Origin: Arcanobacterium phocae | GTDB lineage: Bacteria > Actinomycetota > Actinomycetes > Actinomycetales > Actinomycetaceae | Direction of reading: 5' to 3' | DNA: 64,000 nucleotides | Assembly: GCF_900105865.1 (NCBI RefSeq) | Contig: NZ_LT629804.1 | Coordinates: forward strand, 1,736,001-1,800,000 | In this document: positions 19,317-28,416 of the stretch, one piece after another | Layout of the letters: the number at the start of each line of letters is the position of its first letter | How positions within the stretch are numbered: the first letter of the stretch is position 1 | Translations under genes and position numbers: made by a program | The notes under the pieces: model-generated | What the model saw: only the letters and a program-made list of their open reading frames with translations | Told to the model about the DNA's origin: nothing | Databases searched by the model: none

Positions 19317-19423
19317 AGCACATCCCTTCTTTCTTTCCACTCAATGCGCTCTACTGGTCCCCCGCCAACCACCTGAAATTGGGGAATTATCTCAGGGGGT
19401 TGGAAGAAGGCCACTAGAACGCG

Positions 19424-19858
19424 CTAGAAAATGCCTGGAATCAGTTCATCTTCACGATCTGCGAATTCGTCTTCACTCGTTGTCAAGAAGGTCTCCCATG
19501 CAGAAGCATCCCAAATCTCTACGTGATCACCCGAACCGATAACCGCAAGCTCACGATCAAGTCCGGCGTACGTGCGTAACGCAGCTGGAAGCGTGATGCG
19601 CCCTTGTTTGTCAGGAACCTGGTCGTTCGCGCCCGATAAGAAAACACGCGTATATGTGCGTGCCTCTTTAGATGTCATCGGAGCTTGACGGAGCCGATCC
19701 AAAATGTTTTCGAACTCCGCAAATGGGAACACATAAAGACAGTGTTCTTGACCTCGGGTGACAACTAAACCGTTTGCTAGTTGATCACGAAATTTGGCGG
19801 GCAGGATCAGACGTCCCTTGTCATCTAGCCGAGGCTCGTACGTGCCAAGAAACATCAT
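19424..19858 (-). CDS. mraZ: Transcriptional regulator MraZ
   Basis: A 144-residue protein with two SpoVT/AbrB-like repeats ([16 protein letters not shown] at about 11-26 and [18 protein letters not shown] at about 81-98). MraZ forms ring oligomers that bind tandem GTGG-type repeats in its own promoter and represses or activates the dcw operon. Such repeats lie just upstream (19882-19911). It heads the cluster; rsmH follows after about 107 bp. Confidence 0.95.
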   Translation of the reverse strand: MMFLGTYEPRLDDKGRLILPAKFRDQLANGLVVTRGQEHCLYVFPFAEFENILDRLRQAPMTSKEARTYTRVFLSGANDQVPDKQGRITLPAALRTYAGLDRELAVIGSGDHVEIWDASAWETFLTTSEDEFADREDELIPGIF

Positions 19859-19881
19859 TCACCCCCATCCTCACAACGTTG

Positions 19882-19911
19882 CCTCCACTTTACCCCAAAA
19901 CCCACCACTTT
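19882..19911 (-). promoter_or_regulatory. Putative MraZ-binding repeats
   Basis: On the minus strand three 10-bp units follow each other: AAAGTGGTGG, GTTTTGGGGT and AAAGTGGAGG (from about 19911 down to 19882), 24-53 bp before the mraZ start. Tandem GTGG-containing repeats with a helical period are the known MraZ operator type in actinobacteria and other phyla. Binding itself is inferred. Confidence 0.65.
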
Positions 19912-20061
19912 TGTTGACCAAACATGCATTAGTTTTCAAAAAATACTGATAAATCAACAATAACTAGAGTGGAGTGAATATTGATACACTTTAACGTAAT
20001 GTCCGGTATAGAGGCATTGACTTAAGAAGATCGTGTAAACCTAGACTCGTCTTTTTCCTAC

Positions 20062-20081
20062 AGTGGAGGGAAGTGGAGACC
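20062..20081 (+). repeat. Second GTGGAG direct repeat, opposite orientation
   Basis: AGTGGAGGGA and AGTGGAGACC adjoin exactly (10-bp period) on the plus strand, matching the AGTGGAGG core of the mraZ operator, with a lone AGTGGAGTG copy at 19968-19976. No plus-strand gene starts here, so a distal MraZ site is possible but unproven. Confidence 0.4.
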
Positions 20082-20103
20082 AACTGTCGCCGTCACAATA
20101 AAA

Positions 20104-20132
20104 TAAGGCTGAAGCTTGAAGCTTCAGCCTTA
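20104..20132 (-). terminator. Intrinsic terminator of the DUF3040 gene
   Basis: A perfect 13-bp inverted repeat (TAAGGCTGAAGCT / AGCTTCAGCCTTA, 20104-20116 and 20120-20132) with a 3-nt apex, followed on the minus strand by TTTTATTG. It lies about 32 bp after the DUF3040 stop codon. Confidence 0.85.
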
Positions 20133-20163
20133 AGTTATGAAGTTATGTTTTAGCGGATCAGAG

Positions 20164-20550
20164 TTACATTCTGCCTTCATCGCGCCGCTTATCGAACGCC
20201 GCCTTTTGGCGTTCCATAAAACTTTGTGCACGCTTTACCGACGGCGTAGACACACCGTCCGCAGAGATAGTCACCTTCGACATTCCTTGCGCGATGTACA
20301 TCAGTCCCAACCAGACAACAACTGCACCCACAACGCCAACAACAATGAGTTCAGTAGCTACACCAACGGCAACAATTCCCAAACCACTCACTGCGGCGAT
20401 CAGTCCTAAAACTAGATGACGCGCAGACATAGCCATTCGTGTTTGTTGTGGGTCTTCAGGCGCTAGCGACTCTGCCAACTTCGGATCTTCACCTTTGAGT
20501 TGGGCTTCAAGCTGTTCTAGCATGTTACGCTCATAATCCGACAGAGCCAT
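20164..20550 (-). CDS. DUF3040 family membrane protein
   Basis: A 128-residue actinobacterial protein. The N-terminus MALSDYERNMLEQLEAQLKGEDPKLA is the DUF3040 signature, followed by two adjacent hydrophobic segments (about 44-64 and 67-88) and a basic, Gln/Arg-rich tail. DUF3040 proteins have no established function. It is transcribed apart from mraZ (own terminator) and lies 56 bp after dinB, which might be co-transcribed with it. Confidence 0.85.
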   Translation of the reverse strand: MALSDYERNMLEQLEAQLKGEDPKLAESLAPEDPQQTRMAMSARHLVLGLIAAVSGLGIVAVGVATELIVVGVVGAVVVWLGLMYIAQGMSKVTISADGVSTPSVKRAQSFMERQKAAFDKRRDEGRM

Positions 20551-20606
20551 AGATGGTTCCCTTCTATTTACGTTATATCTTCACAATACCCGAAGAACTG
20601 CTCAGG

Positions 20607-21839
20607 TCAAGATGTGAGCGGATCAGAATGGCCGTTTTCGAGTAACGACGCCTGGTTGAGTACTTGATTTCCGTACTTTTGCCTTACTAAATCCATTGCT
20701 TCTTCTGCTCGCGAACGCCTGCCGTCGTCGTCAAGTGCTAACTGCACCCCATCATCCGGACGCGAAAGCTGACCACCACGCACACCCAGCAATCGAATCC
20801 CTAAACTCTGCGCTACCAGATTCATAAATAGTCCCCGCGCCGCCTCATAGATCTCAGCACCGGTATGAGTGGGAGCACCCAAAGTAACCGAGCGAGTCAA
20901 CGTTGAAAAATCTGCATATCGCACTTTAATGGAAACTGTTCGGGCAAAAACATTGTGAGCGCGAAGCCGACGAGCAACATCATGCGATTGATAAAGCAAC
21001 ACCCGCAACGCCTCATTAGTGTCGAAAAGCGATTCGAAAAAAGTTTGCTCACGAGAAATCGACTTCTCTTCGTGCTCTGGGACTACAGCCCGATCGTCAC
21101 GGCCCATCGCAAGCTGGTACAGATGCTGTCCTTGTGCTTGACCAACAATTGAAATCAACCGCTGCTGGCCTACCGTAGCGATATCAGCTACGTTGATAAC
21201 CCCTTTACGAGCCAATAGCTCGCGGGTCTTCTCCCCCACACCCCATAAGGCTCCTACGGGTAAGGTATGTAGAAAGTCGAGAGTTCGGTCATGTGGCACT
21301 AACAGCAATCCATCCGGCTTTGCGTGGGCTGAAGCAACTTTGGCAACATGCTTAGTGGACGCAATACCAATCGAAGCCACAACTCCTTCGGAGGATCTAA
21401 CATAACGCCGAATAGCCTGCCCGATTTCTACCGGTGACCCAAAGAGTTTGCGGGCTCCCGAAACATCCAAGAAAGCTTCATCAACTGACAGCTGTTCCAC
21501 CAATGGTGTTATCGTACGCAAGTACGCCATTATCCGGCTAGAAATAGCGGCATACTGATCATGATGGGCTGGCAAAATAACTAATTGGGGACACCGGCGC
21601 TTAGCTTGTGTCACTGACATTGCAGAGTTGACACCATATCGACGAGCTTCATAAGAAGCAGCTGAAATAACACCTCGTTCTTGTCCCCCAACGGCTACCG
21701 GCCGACCTATTAATTCTGGCCGATTAAGGAGCTCTGCCGAGACATAAAAAGCGTCCATATCCATATGTAGAATTGGAGTTGCCGAATCGTCGTTACCCCA
21801 AAATCGACGTGCCGATTCGGAACGCGGTGCCCGAGACAT
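20607..21839 (-). CDS. dinB: DNA polymerase IV (Y-family translesion polymerase)
   Basis: A 410-residue Y-family polymerase. Catalytic carboxylates sit in HMDMDAFYVSAELL (about 25-38) and QLSVDEAFLDVSG (about 116-128); the steric-gate and palm region is YEARRYGVNSAMSVTQAKRRCP; helix-hairpin-helix and little-finger domains follow (WGVGEKTRELLARKGV onward). The extreme C-terminus does not show a clear beta-clamp motif. No SOS box is visible upstream, so damage induction is not supported here. An AGGAG-type Shine-Dalgarno (AAGGAGGAGTTC) precedes the ATG. Confidence 0.93.
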   Translation of the reverse strand: MSRAPRSESARRFWGNDDSATPILHMDMDAFYVSAELLNRPELIGRPVAVGGQERGVISAASYEARRYGVNSAMSVTQAKRRCPQLVILPAHHDQYAAISSRIMAYLRTITPLVEQLSVDEAFLDVSGARKLFGSPVEIGQAIRRYVRSSEGVVASIGIASTKHVAKVASAHAKPDGLLLVPHDRTLDFLHTLPVGALWGVGEKTRELLARKGVINVADIATVGQQRLISIVGQAQGQHLYQLAMGRDDRAVVPEHEEKSISREQTFFESLFDTNEALRVLLYQSHDVARRLRAHNVFARTVSIKVRYADFSTLTRSVTLGAPTHTGAEIYEAARGLFMNLVAQSLGIRLLGVRGGQLSRPDDGVQLALDDDGRRSRAEEAMDLVRQKYGNQVLNQASLLENGHSDPLTS

Positions 21840-21903
21840 GAACTCCTCCTTGGAACGATAGTTACCATTAGCGTAGCGTGGGACCGATCGTTATGCTAAA
21901 GAA

Positions 21904-22713
21904 ATGGCACGCAGAACCCTAGTTGAAACTATCGACACGTCAATGTCTAAGCTTCGCATCGAAACTAGAGACCAGCTACGGACACTCTTCATCGATGAGG
22001 CTGAATCTAGCGCGATCGATTTATCTGACCCTACGTACATAGAGTTCGAATATATGCAACACATTCGAGCGGCAGTCGATACAACGTTTCCTCCAGCCAC
22101 TGCGCTACGCATTCTTCATTTAGGCGGAGCCGGGTGCGCGTTGGCACGATGTTTCAACGCCGAACGTCCGCATTCACGTCAGCTGGCAATCGAAATTGAT
22201 CCAGAGTTAGCTACGCTCTCACGATCTTATTTTGATTTACCTGCTTCACCCGCTCTCCGGGTACGTGCTCAAGACGCACGCGTGACCTTGGACACCAATT
22301 CGGGATCCTGGCACGTGATTGTGCGTGATACATTCGCCAACGGCAAAGTTCCCGCTCACCTAACTACTCGAGAAGCCTACGCCCGCGCCGCCCAGCTTCT
22401 ACAACCCGTAGGCATCTACTGCGTTAACATCGCTGGTGAACGAGGCCTAGGGCCCTTATATCGGGAAGTTCAGGCAGCCAATACTGAGTTTCCACACTTG
22501 TGCGCCATCGCAGATCCAGCAATATTCAAAAATCGGCGTTCCGGGAACATCATCTTGTTAGCTTCACACAAAGAGCTCAATATTTCCCATATTGATCGCG
22601 CGCTACGAATGCTAGCTATGCCAGCTCGGCTCATTTCTGGAGAACTTCTGGTCCGTCAAGCAAGTGGTGAACGAGCCGTCACCGATGCCGATATCGGTTG
22701 GCCGGCCCCTTAG
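21904..22713 (+). CDS. Spermidine synthase-like SAM-dependent methyltransferase fold protein
   Basis: A 269-residue protein with a Rossmann methyltransferase fold like spermidine synthase: LRILHLGGAGCALARCF (about 68-84), then the acidic end of strand 2 in LAIEIDPELATLSRSYF (about 97-113), and WHVIVRDTFANGKVPAHLTTREAY (about 137-160). Many actinobacteria carry such spermidine-synthase-like proteins that lack the polyamine-site residues, so the reaction is unknown. It starts 64 bp from dinB in the opposite direction and its 3-prime end overlaps the PAC2 gene by 4 bp (convergent). Confidence 0.75.
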   Translation: MARRTLVETIDTSMSKLRIETRDQLRTLFIDEAESSAIDLSDPTYIEFEYMQHIRAAVDTTFPPATALRILHLGGAGCALARCFNAERPHSRQLAIEIDPELATLSRSYFDLPASPALRVRAQDARVTLDTNSGSWHVIVRDTFANGKVPAHLTTREAYARAAQLLQPVGIYCVNIAGERGLGPLYREVQAANTEFPHLCAIADPAIFKNRRSGNIILLASHKELNISHIDRALRMLAMPARLISGELLVRQASGERAVTDADIGWPAP

Positions 22714-23723
22714 TCTTCTTGCTTTCGATTGAACAGCTGTGCAATCGAATTCTTCAAATGGGTACGAAAATCTTGCGACTGGGGATCCTTAGCCTTAGTC
22801 TTCGCAGGCGCATCTTGAACGGGAACAATGCCTTCCAACGGATTCGAGTTCTGCATTGCCAAGAATTTTTCAACTGCGGCACCGATTTCCTCCGATGTTG
22901 GCAACGGACCTGCTTCATCATGCGGCTTCACAAACGCTTGGTCAGACGAATCATATTCTTCTTCGAACTGGGACACCATCGCCGCGAATTGTTCATCTTG
23001 CTGAATGATGCCAGCAAGCTCAGCAACCTGGTGGTCTTCGTGTTGTTCTAGATCGCCTAACGGCACGGTTGGCCCACCCAGAGTGGCTAGTTGCCGCACT
23101 ACCGCGAGCGCTCCAGAGAAGAACGGCATATCAGATCGAGACATATATAACGGGACACGAACTCTAATATTGATTGCCTTGTATCCACTCTGACCCAGTT
23201 GATATTCAAGATAATCTGCTAGTGAGGCAGGATGACTCACATGCCCTTTGACAACTGCCGGATTTTCAACTTCCGTCGTCGTTCTAATAAGCATATCTGC
23301 CGGACGAGTGTGCGGAATCGGCGCAGGCATTCCGTGAATCGAAAAAATCCGTTTGACCCCAAATTTCTGGACTATTTCGAGAACATCTTCAGCCAGCCGA
23401 GGCCAGTGGAAATCAGGCTCGGTACCATGCAGAAACAGGAATGTCTGACCATTAACATCAGTCACTAGATCAAGTGATATCCCTGGTTCTGCGCTAGACG
23501 TTAAATGCCCGTCCTCATAAGTAACAATTGGTCGCTGTGCACGATAGTCATAAAGAGGATCTGCGTCGAAAGAGCAAACCTCGACAGAGTCAAGCAAATC
23601 AATGCACGCATGCACTGCCTGACTAATTGCTCCAGGATCGACGAGATGATCGACCAACCCGATCACTAGGGTTGGAACAGTAAGCTCCCCCATACTCTCT
23701 GGGTACATCACATAATTCGGCAT
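22710..23723 (-). CDS. PAC2 family protein
   Basis: A 337-residue protein of the PAC2 superfamily (related to proteasome assembly chaperone 2), common in actinobacteria. It shows the typical start with LVIGLVDHLVDPGAISQAV (about 19-37), the YDYRAQRPIVTYEDGHL segment (about 59-75), HGTEPDFHWP (about 99-108), and FSIHGMPAPIPHTRP (about 131-145). The C-terminal part is acidic and ends in a Lys-rich tail. The function in bacteria is not established; no proteasome genes are in this window. Confidence 0.85.
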   Translation of the reverse strand: MPNYVMYPESMGELTVPTLVIGLVDHLVDPGAISQAVHACIDLLDSVEVCSFDADPLYDYRAQRPIVTYEDGHLTSSAEPGISLDLVTDVNGQTFLFLHGTEPDFHWPRLAEDVLEIVQKFGVKRIFSIHGMPAPIPHTRPADMLIRTTTEVENPAVVKGHVSHPASLADYLEYQLGQSGYKAINIRVRVPLYMSRSDMPFFSGALAVVRQLATLGGPTVPLGDLEQHEDHQVAELAGIIQQDEQFAAMVSQFEEEYDSSDQAFVKPHDEAGPLPTSEEIGAAVEKFLAMQNSNPLEGIVPVQDAPAKTKAKDPQSQDFRTHLKNSIAQLFNRKQED

Positions 23724-23893
23724 CAGTACTCCTCTTCATTCTTCTCCTCCTACCTTAAATCATGTTGCCCGCCAGTGTCTGTATCGAATAATGAGAAGTT
23801 AACTTCGCGTCGCTGAAACTCGATCGTTTTCATAGTGCATTCTGGCGCAAAATAGGGAATAATTATGTGACTTGATTTTATCGGAGGGGCCCA

Positions 23894-26140
23894 GTGACAA
23901 ATCAAACCACACAGAATAAAGCTATTGCAGAAGAACAACATTTTGTCTCCCAAGCTTATGATGCGCTCGACGCTCAGGTGGATTATTACGATGCACAGCT
24001 AACGAGAATTCGCGCCCAAGGCGGCGGCGGAACTCCGGGGCAGGTCTCCGAACGTGATTCGTTCGCAAGCCACTACGAAGATAATCTTACTCGGTTACGG
24101 AACGTCGAAAATCGTCTGGTTTTAGGTCGCTTGGATACCAACGACGGACAAATATATCACATTGGTCGCGCCACCTTGCGTAATGCCGACGACGACATCA
24201 TCCTTGTCGACTGGCGTGCCCCGCAGTCCGAACCTTTTTACCAAGCAACAGCTGCCCATCCAGGAAATATTCGCCGACGTCGGCATATTCAAAGCCGGTT
24301 GCGTGACGTCATTGGAGTTGAAGACGAACTGCTTACTGATTCCGATGCCGGCTCGGCCGATCTCAACCTCACCGGAGAAGGTGCCTTGTTTGCGGCTATG
24401 AGCAAAGCACGCGATGGCCACATGGGCGATATCGTGGCAACTATCCAAACAGAACAAGATCGCATTATTCGTTCTGATGTTAACGGTATTCTCGTTGTCC
24501 AAGGCGGACCTGGTACTGGAAAAACAGCCGTCGCTCTGCATCGGGCCGCTTATTTGCTCTACACCTATCGTGAACGCCTTGCTCACTCCGGCGTTCTCGT
24601 TATCGGTCCTTCACCTATTTTCTTGCGCTATATCGATCAGGTTTTGCCAGCCTTAGGCGAATCCAACGTCGTATCGACGACGGTTGACGATCTCCTGCCT
24701 CAGGTCCGAGCTACAGTTCAGGAGGATCCGGAAATTGCGAAGCTCAAGGGAGACATCCGTTGGGTAGAAATCGCCGAACGAGCGATCCGTTTAATCGTAG
24801 AGAAGCCTCGACTAGACACTGCGACGATCACTATCAACGGCAAGAAGCTCAGACTAACTCCGCGTATGGTCGAAACTGCACAACGCCGGGCGCGACGCAC
24901 TGCTAAACCGCACAACCAAGCTCGTGATACATATGCCAAGTACCTTATTGAGCAATTAGCACAGCAGTTAGCCGATTCACTCGATGTCAACCTCGAGCAT
25001 AATGACTTTCTTTACGGCGATATTATTGAATCGATCGATGCCCGCCGAGAGATCAATCTACATTGGCTTCCGACGTCAGCTCCTACGCTCCTCGCACGTA
25101 TTTATCATTTCCCTGAGCTTCTGGAACGTATTGCCCCCGAGCTCAGCGAAGAGCAGCGCACCATGCTTCGCCGCGATCGCTCCCACGGTTTTACTCGCGC
25201 AGACATTCCGATTTTGGACGAATTAGCAGAACATTTAGGCGAATTTTCCTCCAGCGCTCAAATTGCTGAAGAACAAGCTGTGGAAAATCAACGACGTCGC
25301 CATGACGCTTATGTTTCAGACACGATGAAAGCAATGGGCTTAGGCGGCGGAATTATTCAGGCTCAAGACGTTGCCGATCGTTTGTACGGCGACACCTCGG
25401 CAGATACTCTAGCCGAACGTGCAGCTGCCGATAGAACATGGACGTATGGCCACGTCGTCGTCGATGAGGCCCAAGAACTGTCTGACATGCAGTGGCGAAT
25501 GATTATGCGACGCAACCCGTCACGTTCCATGACTATCGTCGGGGACGTTGATCAGCGTCCTCAAGGTGCACCAAGTGGCGGGTGGAAACAGGCGTTGGGA
25601 GCGCTCGGAGAATTTACCCGGATCGATGAGCTCACCATGTCCTACCGCACTCCGTCATCTTTACTGGAGCGTGCCACTGACATGATGGCTTATATTGGTC
25701 ACCCAGTTCGCCCCGTTCAGGCAGTGCGGGATCTCCCCGATACCTACGCGGCCGACGTCGTAGACACATCGCAGTTACAGTCCGCATTGGCACACCGAGT
25801 CACAGCCGAATCAGAATTACTCGATCAACAATACGGGCAGAACCATGGAACATTGGCGATAATCGCACCAACGGCTCTCCTAGCTGAAACTCAGCAGGCT
25901 ATATTCAGCAACGAGAGCCTAGCCCAGTGGAGTATCGACAAAACAGGTGCCGATGTAGCACAACGCATTCATGTGTTGAGTGCTCGTGAGTCCAAAGGCC
26001 TCGAATTCGATACGGTAATCGTCGTCAATCCATTGGATATTGCAGGAGAAGGGCCTGGCGATCTCTACGTTGCCATGACAAGGGCAACTCGACGGCTTGC
26101 GGTTGTCTCCCACGATGATCTCCCGAACACGTTGAAATAA
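23894..26140 (+). CDS. HelD/HelR-like superfamily 1 helicase
   Basis: A 748-residue UvrD-type ATPase of the HelD branch. It has a coiled-coil N-terminal arm (about 1-70), Walker A GGPGTGKTAVALHRAAYLL (about 204-222), a long insertion, Walker B in VVDEAQELSDMQWRMIMRR (about 522-540), GDVDQRPQGAPS, and motifs V/VI ESKGLEFDTVIVVNP and VAMTRATRRL near the C-terminus. HelD proteins recycle stalled RNA polymerase; some actinobacterial homologues (HelR) also displace rifamycin. Start is GTG 23894 behind a strong GGAGGGGC Shine-Dalgarno. A DNA-repair helicase role is the alternative. Confidence 0.85.
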   Translation: MTNQTTQNKAIAEEQHFVSQAYDALDAQVDYYDAQLTRIRAQGGGGTPGQVSERDSFASHYEDNLTRLRNVENRLVLGRLDTNDGQIYHIGRATLRNADDDIILVDWRAPQSEPFYQATAAHPGNIRRRRHIQSRLRDVIGVEDELLTDSDAGSADLNLTGEGALFAAMSKARDGHMGDIVATIQTEQDRIIRSDVNGILVVQGGPGTGKTAVALHRAAYLLYTYRERLAHSGVLVIGPSPIFLRYIDQVLPALGESNVVSTTVDDLLPQVRATVQEDPEIAKLKGDIRWVEIAERAIRLIVEKPRLDTATITINGKKLRLTPRMVETAQRRARRTAKPHNQARDTYAKYLIEQLAQQLADSLDVNLEHNDFLYGDIIESIDARREINLHWLPTSAPTLLARIYHFPELLERIAPELSEEQRTMLRRDRSHGFTRADIPILDELAEHLGEFSSSAQIAEEQAVENQRRRHDAYVSDTMKAMGLGGGIIQAQDVADRLYGDTSADTLAERAAADRTWTYGHVVVDEAQELSDMQWRMIMRRNPSRSMTIVGDVDQRPQGAPSGGWKQALGALGEFTRIDELTMSYRTPSSLLERATDMMAYIGHPVRPVQAVRDLPDTYAADVVDTSQLQSALAHRVTAESELLDQQYGQNHGTLAIIAPTALLAETQQAIFSNESLAQWSIDKTGADVAQRIHVLSARESKGLEFDTVIVVNPLDIAGEGPGDLYVAMTRATRRLAVVSHDDLPNTLK

Positions 26141-26178
26141 CACGCCCAAATTTCAGCTTCCCACATAACTTACGGTCT

Positions 26179-26202
26179 GGTAGGTTTACAATTGTAACTA
26201 CC
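26179..26202 (+). promoter_or_regulatory. Imperfect palindrome upstream of acyl-CoA ligase gene
   Basis: GGTAGG, TTTACAATTGTAA and CTACC form a near-palindrome centred on CAATTG, 36 bp before the acyl-CoA ligase start. It could be the operator of a TetR- or GntR-type fatty-acid regulator; no regulator gene is adjacent. Confidence 0.3.
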
Positions 26203-26237
26203 ACGTTATCCACTCGGACTTCTGAAGGAGATCGGAT

Positions 26238-28316
26238 ATGAATAATATGCAACGTGCTCATCAGCACTACCCTGCAGGGGTCAGCCCCACTGTCGAGATC
26301 CCAGACATTACCGTGGAGCGTTTGCTCGTCGATGCCGTCGCAGATTTCCCTAAGCGAGTCGCTATTGACTTTTTAGGACGTGAGTGGACCTATGAGGATA
26401 TAGCTCACGATGTAGAACGCTCTATCACTGTGCTGAAAATGTGCGGAGTCCGCGAAGGCGATGTCGTATCCCTGATGCTACCTAACTGTCCACAGCATTT
26501 CGCAGCATTTTATGCGGTCATCGCGTTGGGTGCTACGGTTGCTGAGCTGAACCCACTAGCTCCGATTGCCCAGTTGAATGCACAGCTGGACCTAGTTGGT
26601 TCCACCGTTGTTATCGCGTGGGAACAAACAATCGAAAAACTGTTGCGCGATGGAGATTTCCATGATCGCACCTATTTATCAGTCAATCTTGTGAAGGCAT
26701 TGCCAACAAAATCCCAGCTCCTACTCAAACTACCGATTAAGGCAGCTCGCGAACAGCGAGCGAAGCTTCGCGGCAAAGTGCCATCAGGAGTGCATTCGTG
26801 GGATAACCAAGTCAAGTATGCAGACCCATCAAATATTTCCCAGGCTTCCAACGTCTCTCCAGATGCCATCGCAGTTCTGCTACAAACTGGCGGAACAACT
26901 GGCACTCCTAAAGCGGTCAAACTGTCCCACCGCAATATTGTTGCAAACGCGAAGCAAAACGAAGAGTGGCTAGTCACTTTTACCCGCGGTCGCGAAACAG
27001 TTGGTGCTGTGCTGCCGTTCTTCCATGCTTTCGGGCTTCAGCTTTCGTTGAGTGTGTGTGTTAATTCTGCAGCTACTATCGTCATGACGCCTTCGTTCGA
27101 CGTCGACATTCTGCTCGCGGGCCATTCACGTCATCCGATTACATTTTTTGCAGGCGTTCCGCCAATGTATAAACGTATTCTTGACGCACTGGACGCAGGG
27201 AAGAAAGCCGATCTGTCTACGATTCGGTATTGTGTCTCTGGTGCTATGGCTCTAGATCCTGCTCTAGCAACACGTTGGGAAAAAGCGACGGGCGGGTATC
27301 TTATCGAAGGCTACGGCATGAGCGAAGCATCACCTGTTATTGCCGCTTCTCCAATATCTCCCACGCGTCGTCCTTCAACTCTCGGCATTCCATTCCCATC
27401 CACAGAGATTAAAATTGTAGATCCCGAAGATCCTACCCGTGAGATCACCGAAGAAAATGAGGTAGGAGAAATTTGCGCACGTGGGCCACAGATTTTCCAA
27501 GGTTATTTAGGCAATGACGAAGAAACAGCGCATGCTTTCCTAGACGGCGGCTGGCTACGCACAGGAGATCTGGGACGGTGGGACGATGGGTTCATCGTGA
27601 TGGCTGACCGCCGTAAAGAGATGATCATCAATGGCGGATTCAATGTGTACCCTTCGCAGGTTGAAGATGCAGTACGGCAGATGCCAGGTGTTGTAGATGT
27701 CGCAGTAGTAGGTATGCCAACGGATTCTCTGTCCGAATCAGTTGTTGCTGCTCTGGTACTTGAGCCAGGCTCAAAAGTAGATCTCGAAGCAGTGCGGCAG
27801 TGGACAGAGGATAAGCTGTCACATTATGCCATGCCGAAATCGATTGCTATTTTGGACGAACTTCCGCGTTCGCAAATCGGGAAGGTAATGCGTCGTGCGG
27901 TTCGTGAGAAGCTTGCATCATTTGAGCTTAATTCGGGACAGTGGCGAGAGAAGCTATCAGACGCATCAGCATCAGCATCATCGTTGGTTGACGAGTACTG
28001 GTCCAGTATCCGCGAGAAAGCCCAGGCGTCCAAAGAGGATTGGAAAGATTGGACAGAGCAGAATTCAGATAAGTTCGATATGGTCCGAGCCAAGTTCACG
28101 GAGCTGGTACAAAATACCTCTGACAAAACGAAGCTCAAAGCAGAACTCGACTCGACTGCACGTCAAACAGGATTATCACTGGAGAATTTCACCGCGTGGT
28201 TGTCACAATATCGCCAAGGTCTGTTTAACGCTAAGGACGGCAATCCCGGGAAAACATCGGCTGAACGTGACGGTCACTCAGGCAACAAGGTAGATCCAGA
28301 ACAACACAATGATTAA
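26238..28316 (+). CDS. Long-chain fatty acid--CoA ligase (AMP-binding) with helical C-terminal extension
   Basis: A 692-residue adenylate-forming enzyme that activates fatty acids to acyl-CoA. The ATP/AMP loop is LLQTGGTTGTPKAVKL (about 214-229), then PFFHAFGLQLSLSV, YGMSEASPVIAAS (about 358-370), LRTGDLGRWDDGFIVMADRRKEMI (about 438-461) and the C-terminal Lys region RSQIGKVMRR (about 548-557). About 125 residues follow the ligase fold: charged, Ser/Ala/Trp/Asp-rich and predicted helical, unlike standard FadD. An AAGGAGAT Shine-Dalgarno precedes ATG 26238. The transcript ends at a strong hairpin shared with nrdR. Confidence 0.9.
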   Translation: MNNMQRAHQHYPAGVSPTVEIPDITVERLLVDAVADFPKRVAIDFLGREWTYEDIAHDVERSITVLKMCGVREGDVVSLMLPNCPQHFAAFYAVIALGATVAELNPLAPIAQLNAQLDLVGSTVVIAWEQTIEKLLRDGDFHDRTYLSVNLVKALPTKSQLLLKLPIKAAREQRAKLRGKVPSGVHSWDNQVKYADPSNISQASNVSPDAIAVLLQTGGTTGTPKAVKLSHRNIVANAKQNEEWLVTFTRGRETVGAVLPFFHAFGLQLSLSVCVNSAATIVMTPSFDVDILLAGHSRHPITFFAGVPPMYKRILDALDAGKKADLSTIRYCVSGAMALDPALATRWEKATGGYLIEGYGMSEASPVIAASPISPTRRPSTLGIPFPSTEIKIVDPEDPTREITEENEVGEICARGPQIFQGYLGNDEETAHAFLDGGWLRTGDLGRWDDGFIVMADRRKEMIINGGFNVYPSQVEDAVRQMPGVVDVAVVGMPTDSLSESVVAALVLEPGSKVDLEAVRQWTEDKLSHYAMPKSIAILDELPRSQIGKVMRRAVREKLASFELNSGQWREKLSDASASASSLVDEYWSSIREKAQASKEDWKDWTEQNSDKFDMVRAKFTELVQNTSDKTKLKAELDSTARQTGLSLENFTAWLSQYRQGLFNAKDGNPGKTSAERDGHSGNKVDPEQHND

Positions 28317-28336
28317 CTATCATTAGACCTCCTATG

Positions 28337-28377
28337 AAAATGTGGGTGTAGCGATAACGTTGCTACACCCACATTTT
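28337..28377. terminator. Bidirectional intrinsic terminator
   Basis: A perfect inverted repeat with 16-bp arms (AAAATGTGGGTGTAGC, 28337-28352, and its complement at 28362-28377) and a 9-nt loop. It is flanked by A and T runs on both sides, between the convergent acyl-CoA ligase and nrdR genes, and would work for both. Confidence 0.9.
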
Positions 28378-28416
28378 TTAATCGTGTTCGGACACGGGAA
28401 CTATAAGCTACTTATA

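Larger units (their letters stand above)
19859..20163. other. Intergenic region upstream of mraZ
   Basis: About 305 bp without a gene. It holds the mraZ operator-like repeats (19882-19911), an AT-rich middle, a second set of GTGGAG repeats in the opposite orientation (19968-19976 and 20062-20081), and the terminator of the DUF3040 gene (20104-20132). I saw no convincing small ORF or RNA gene. Confidence 0.6.
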
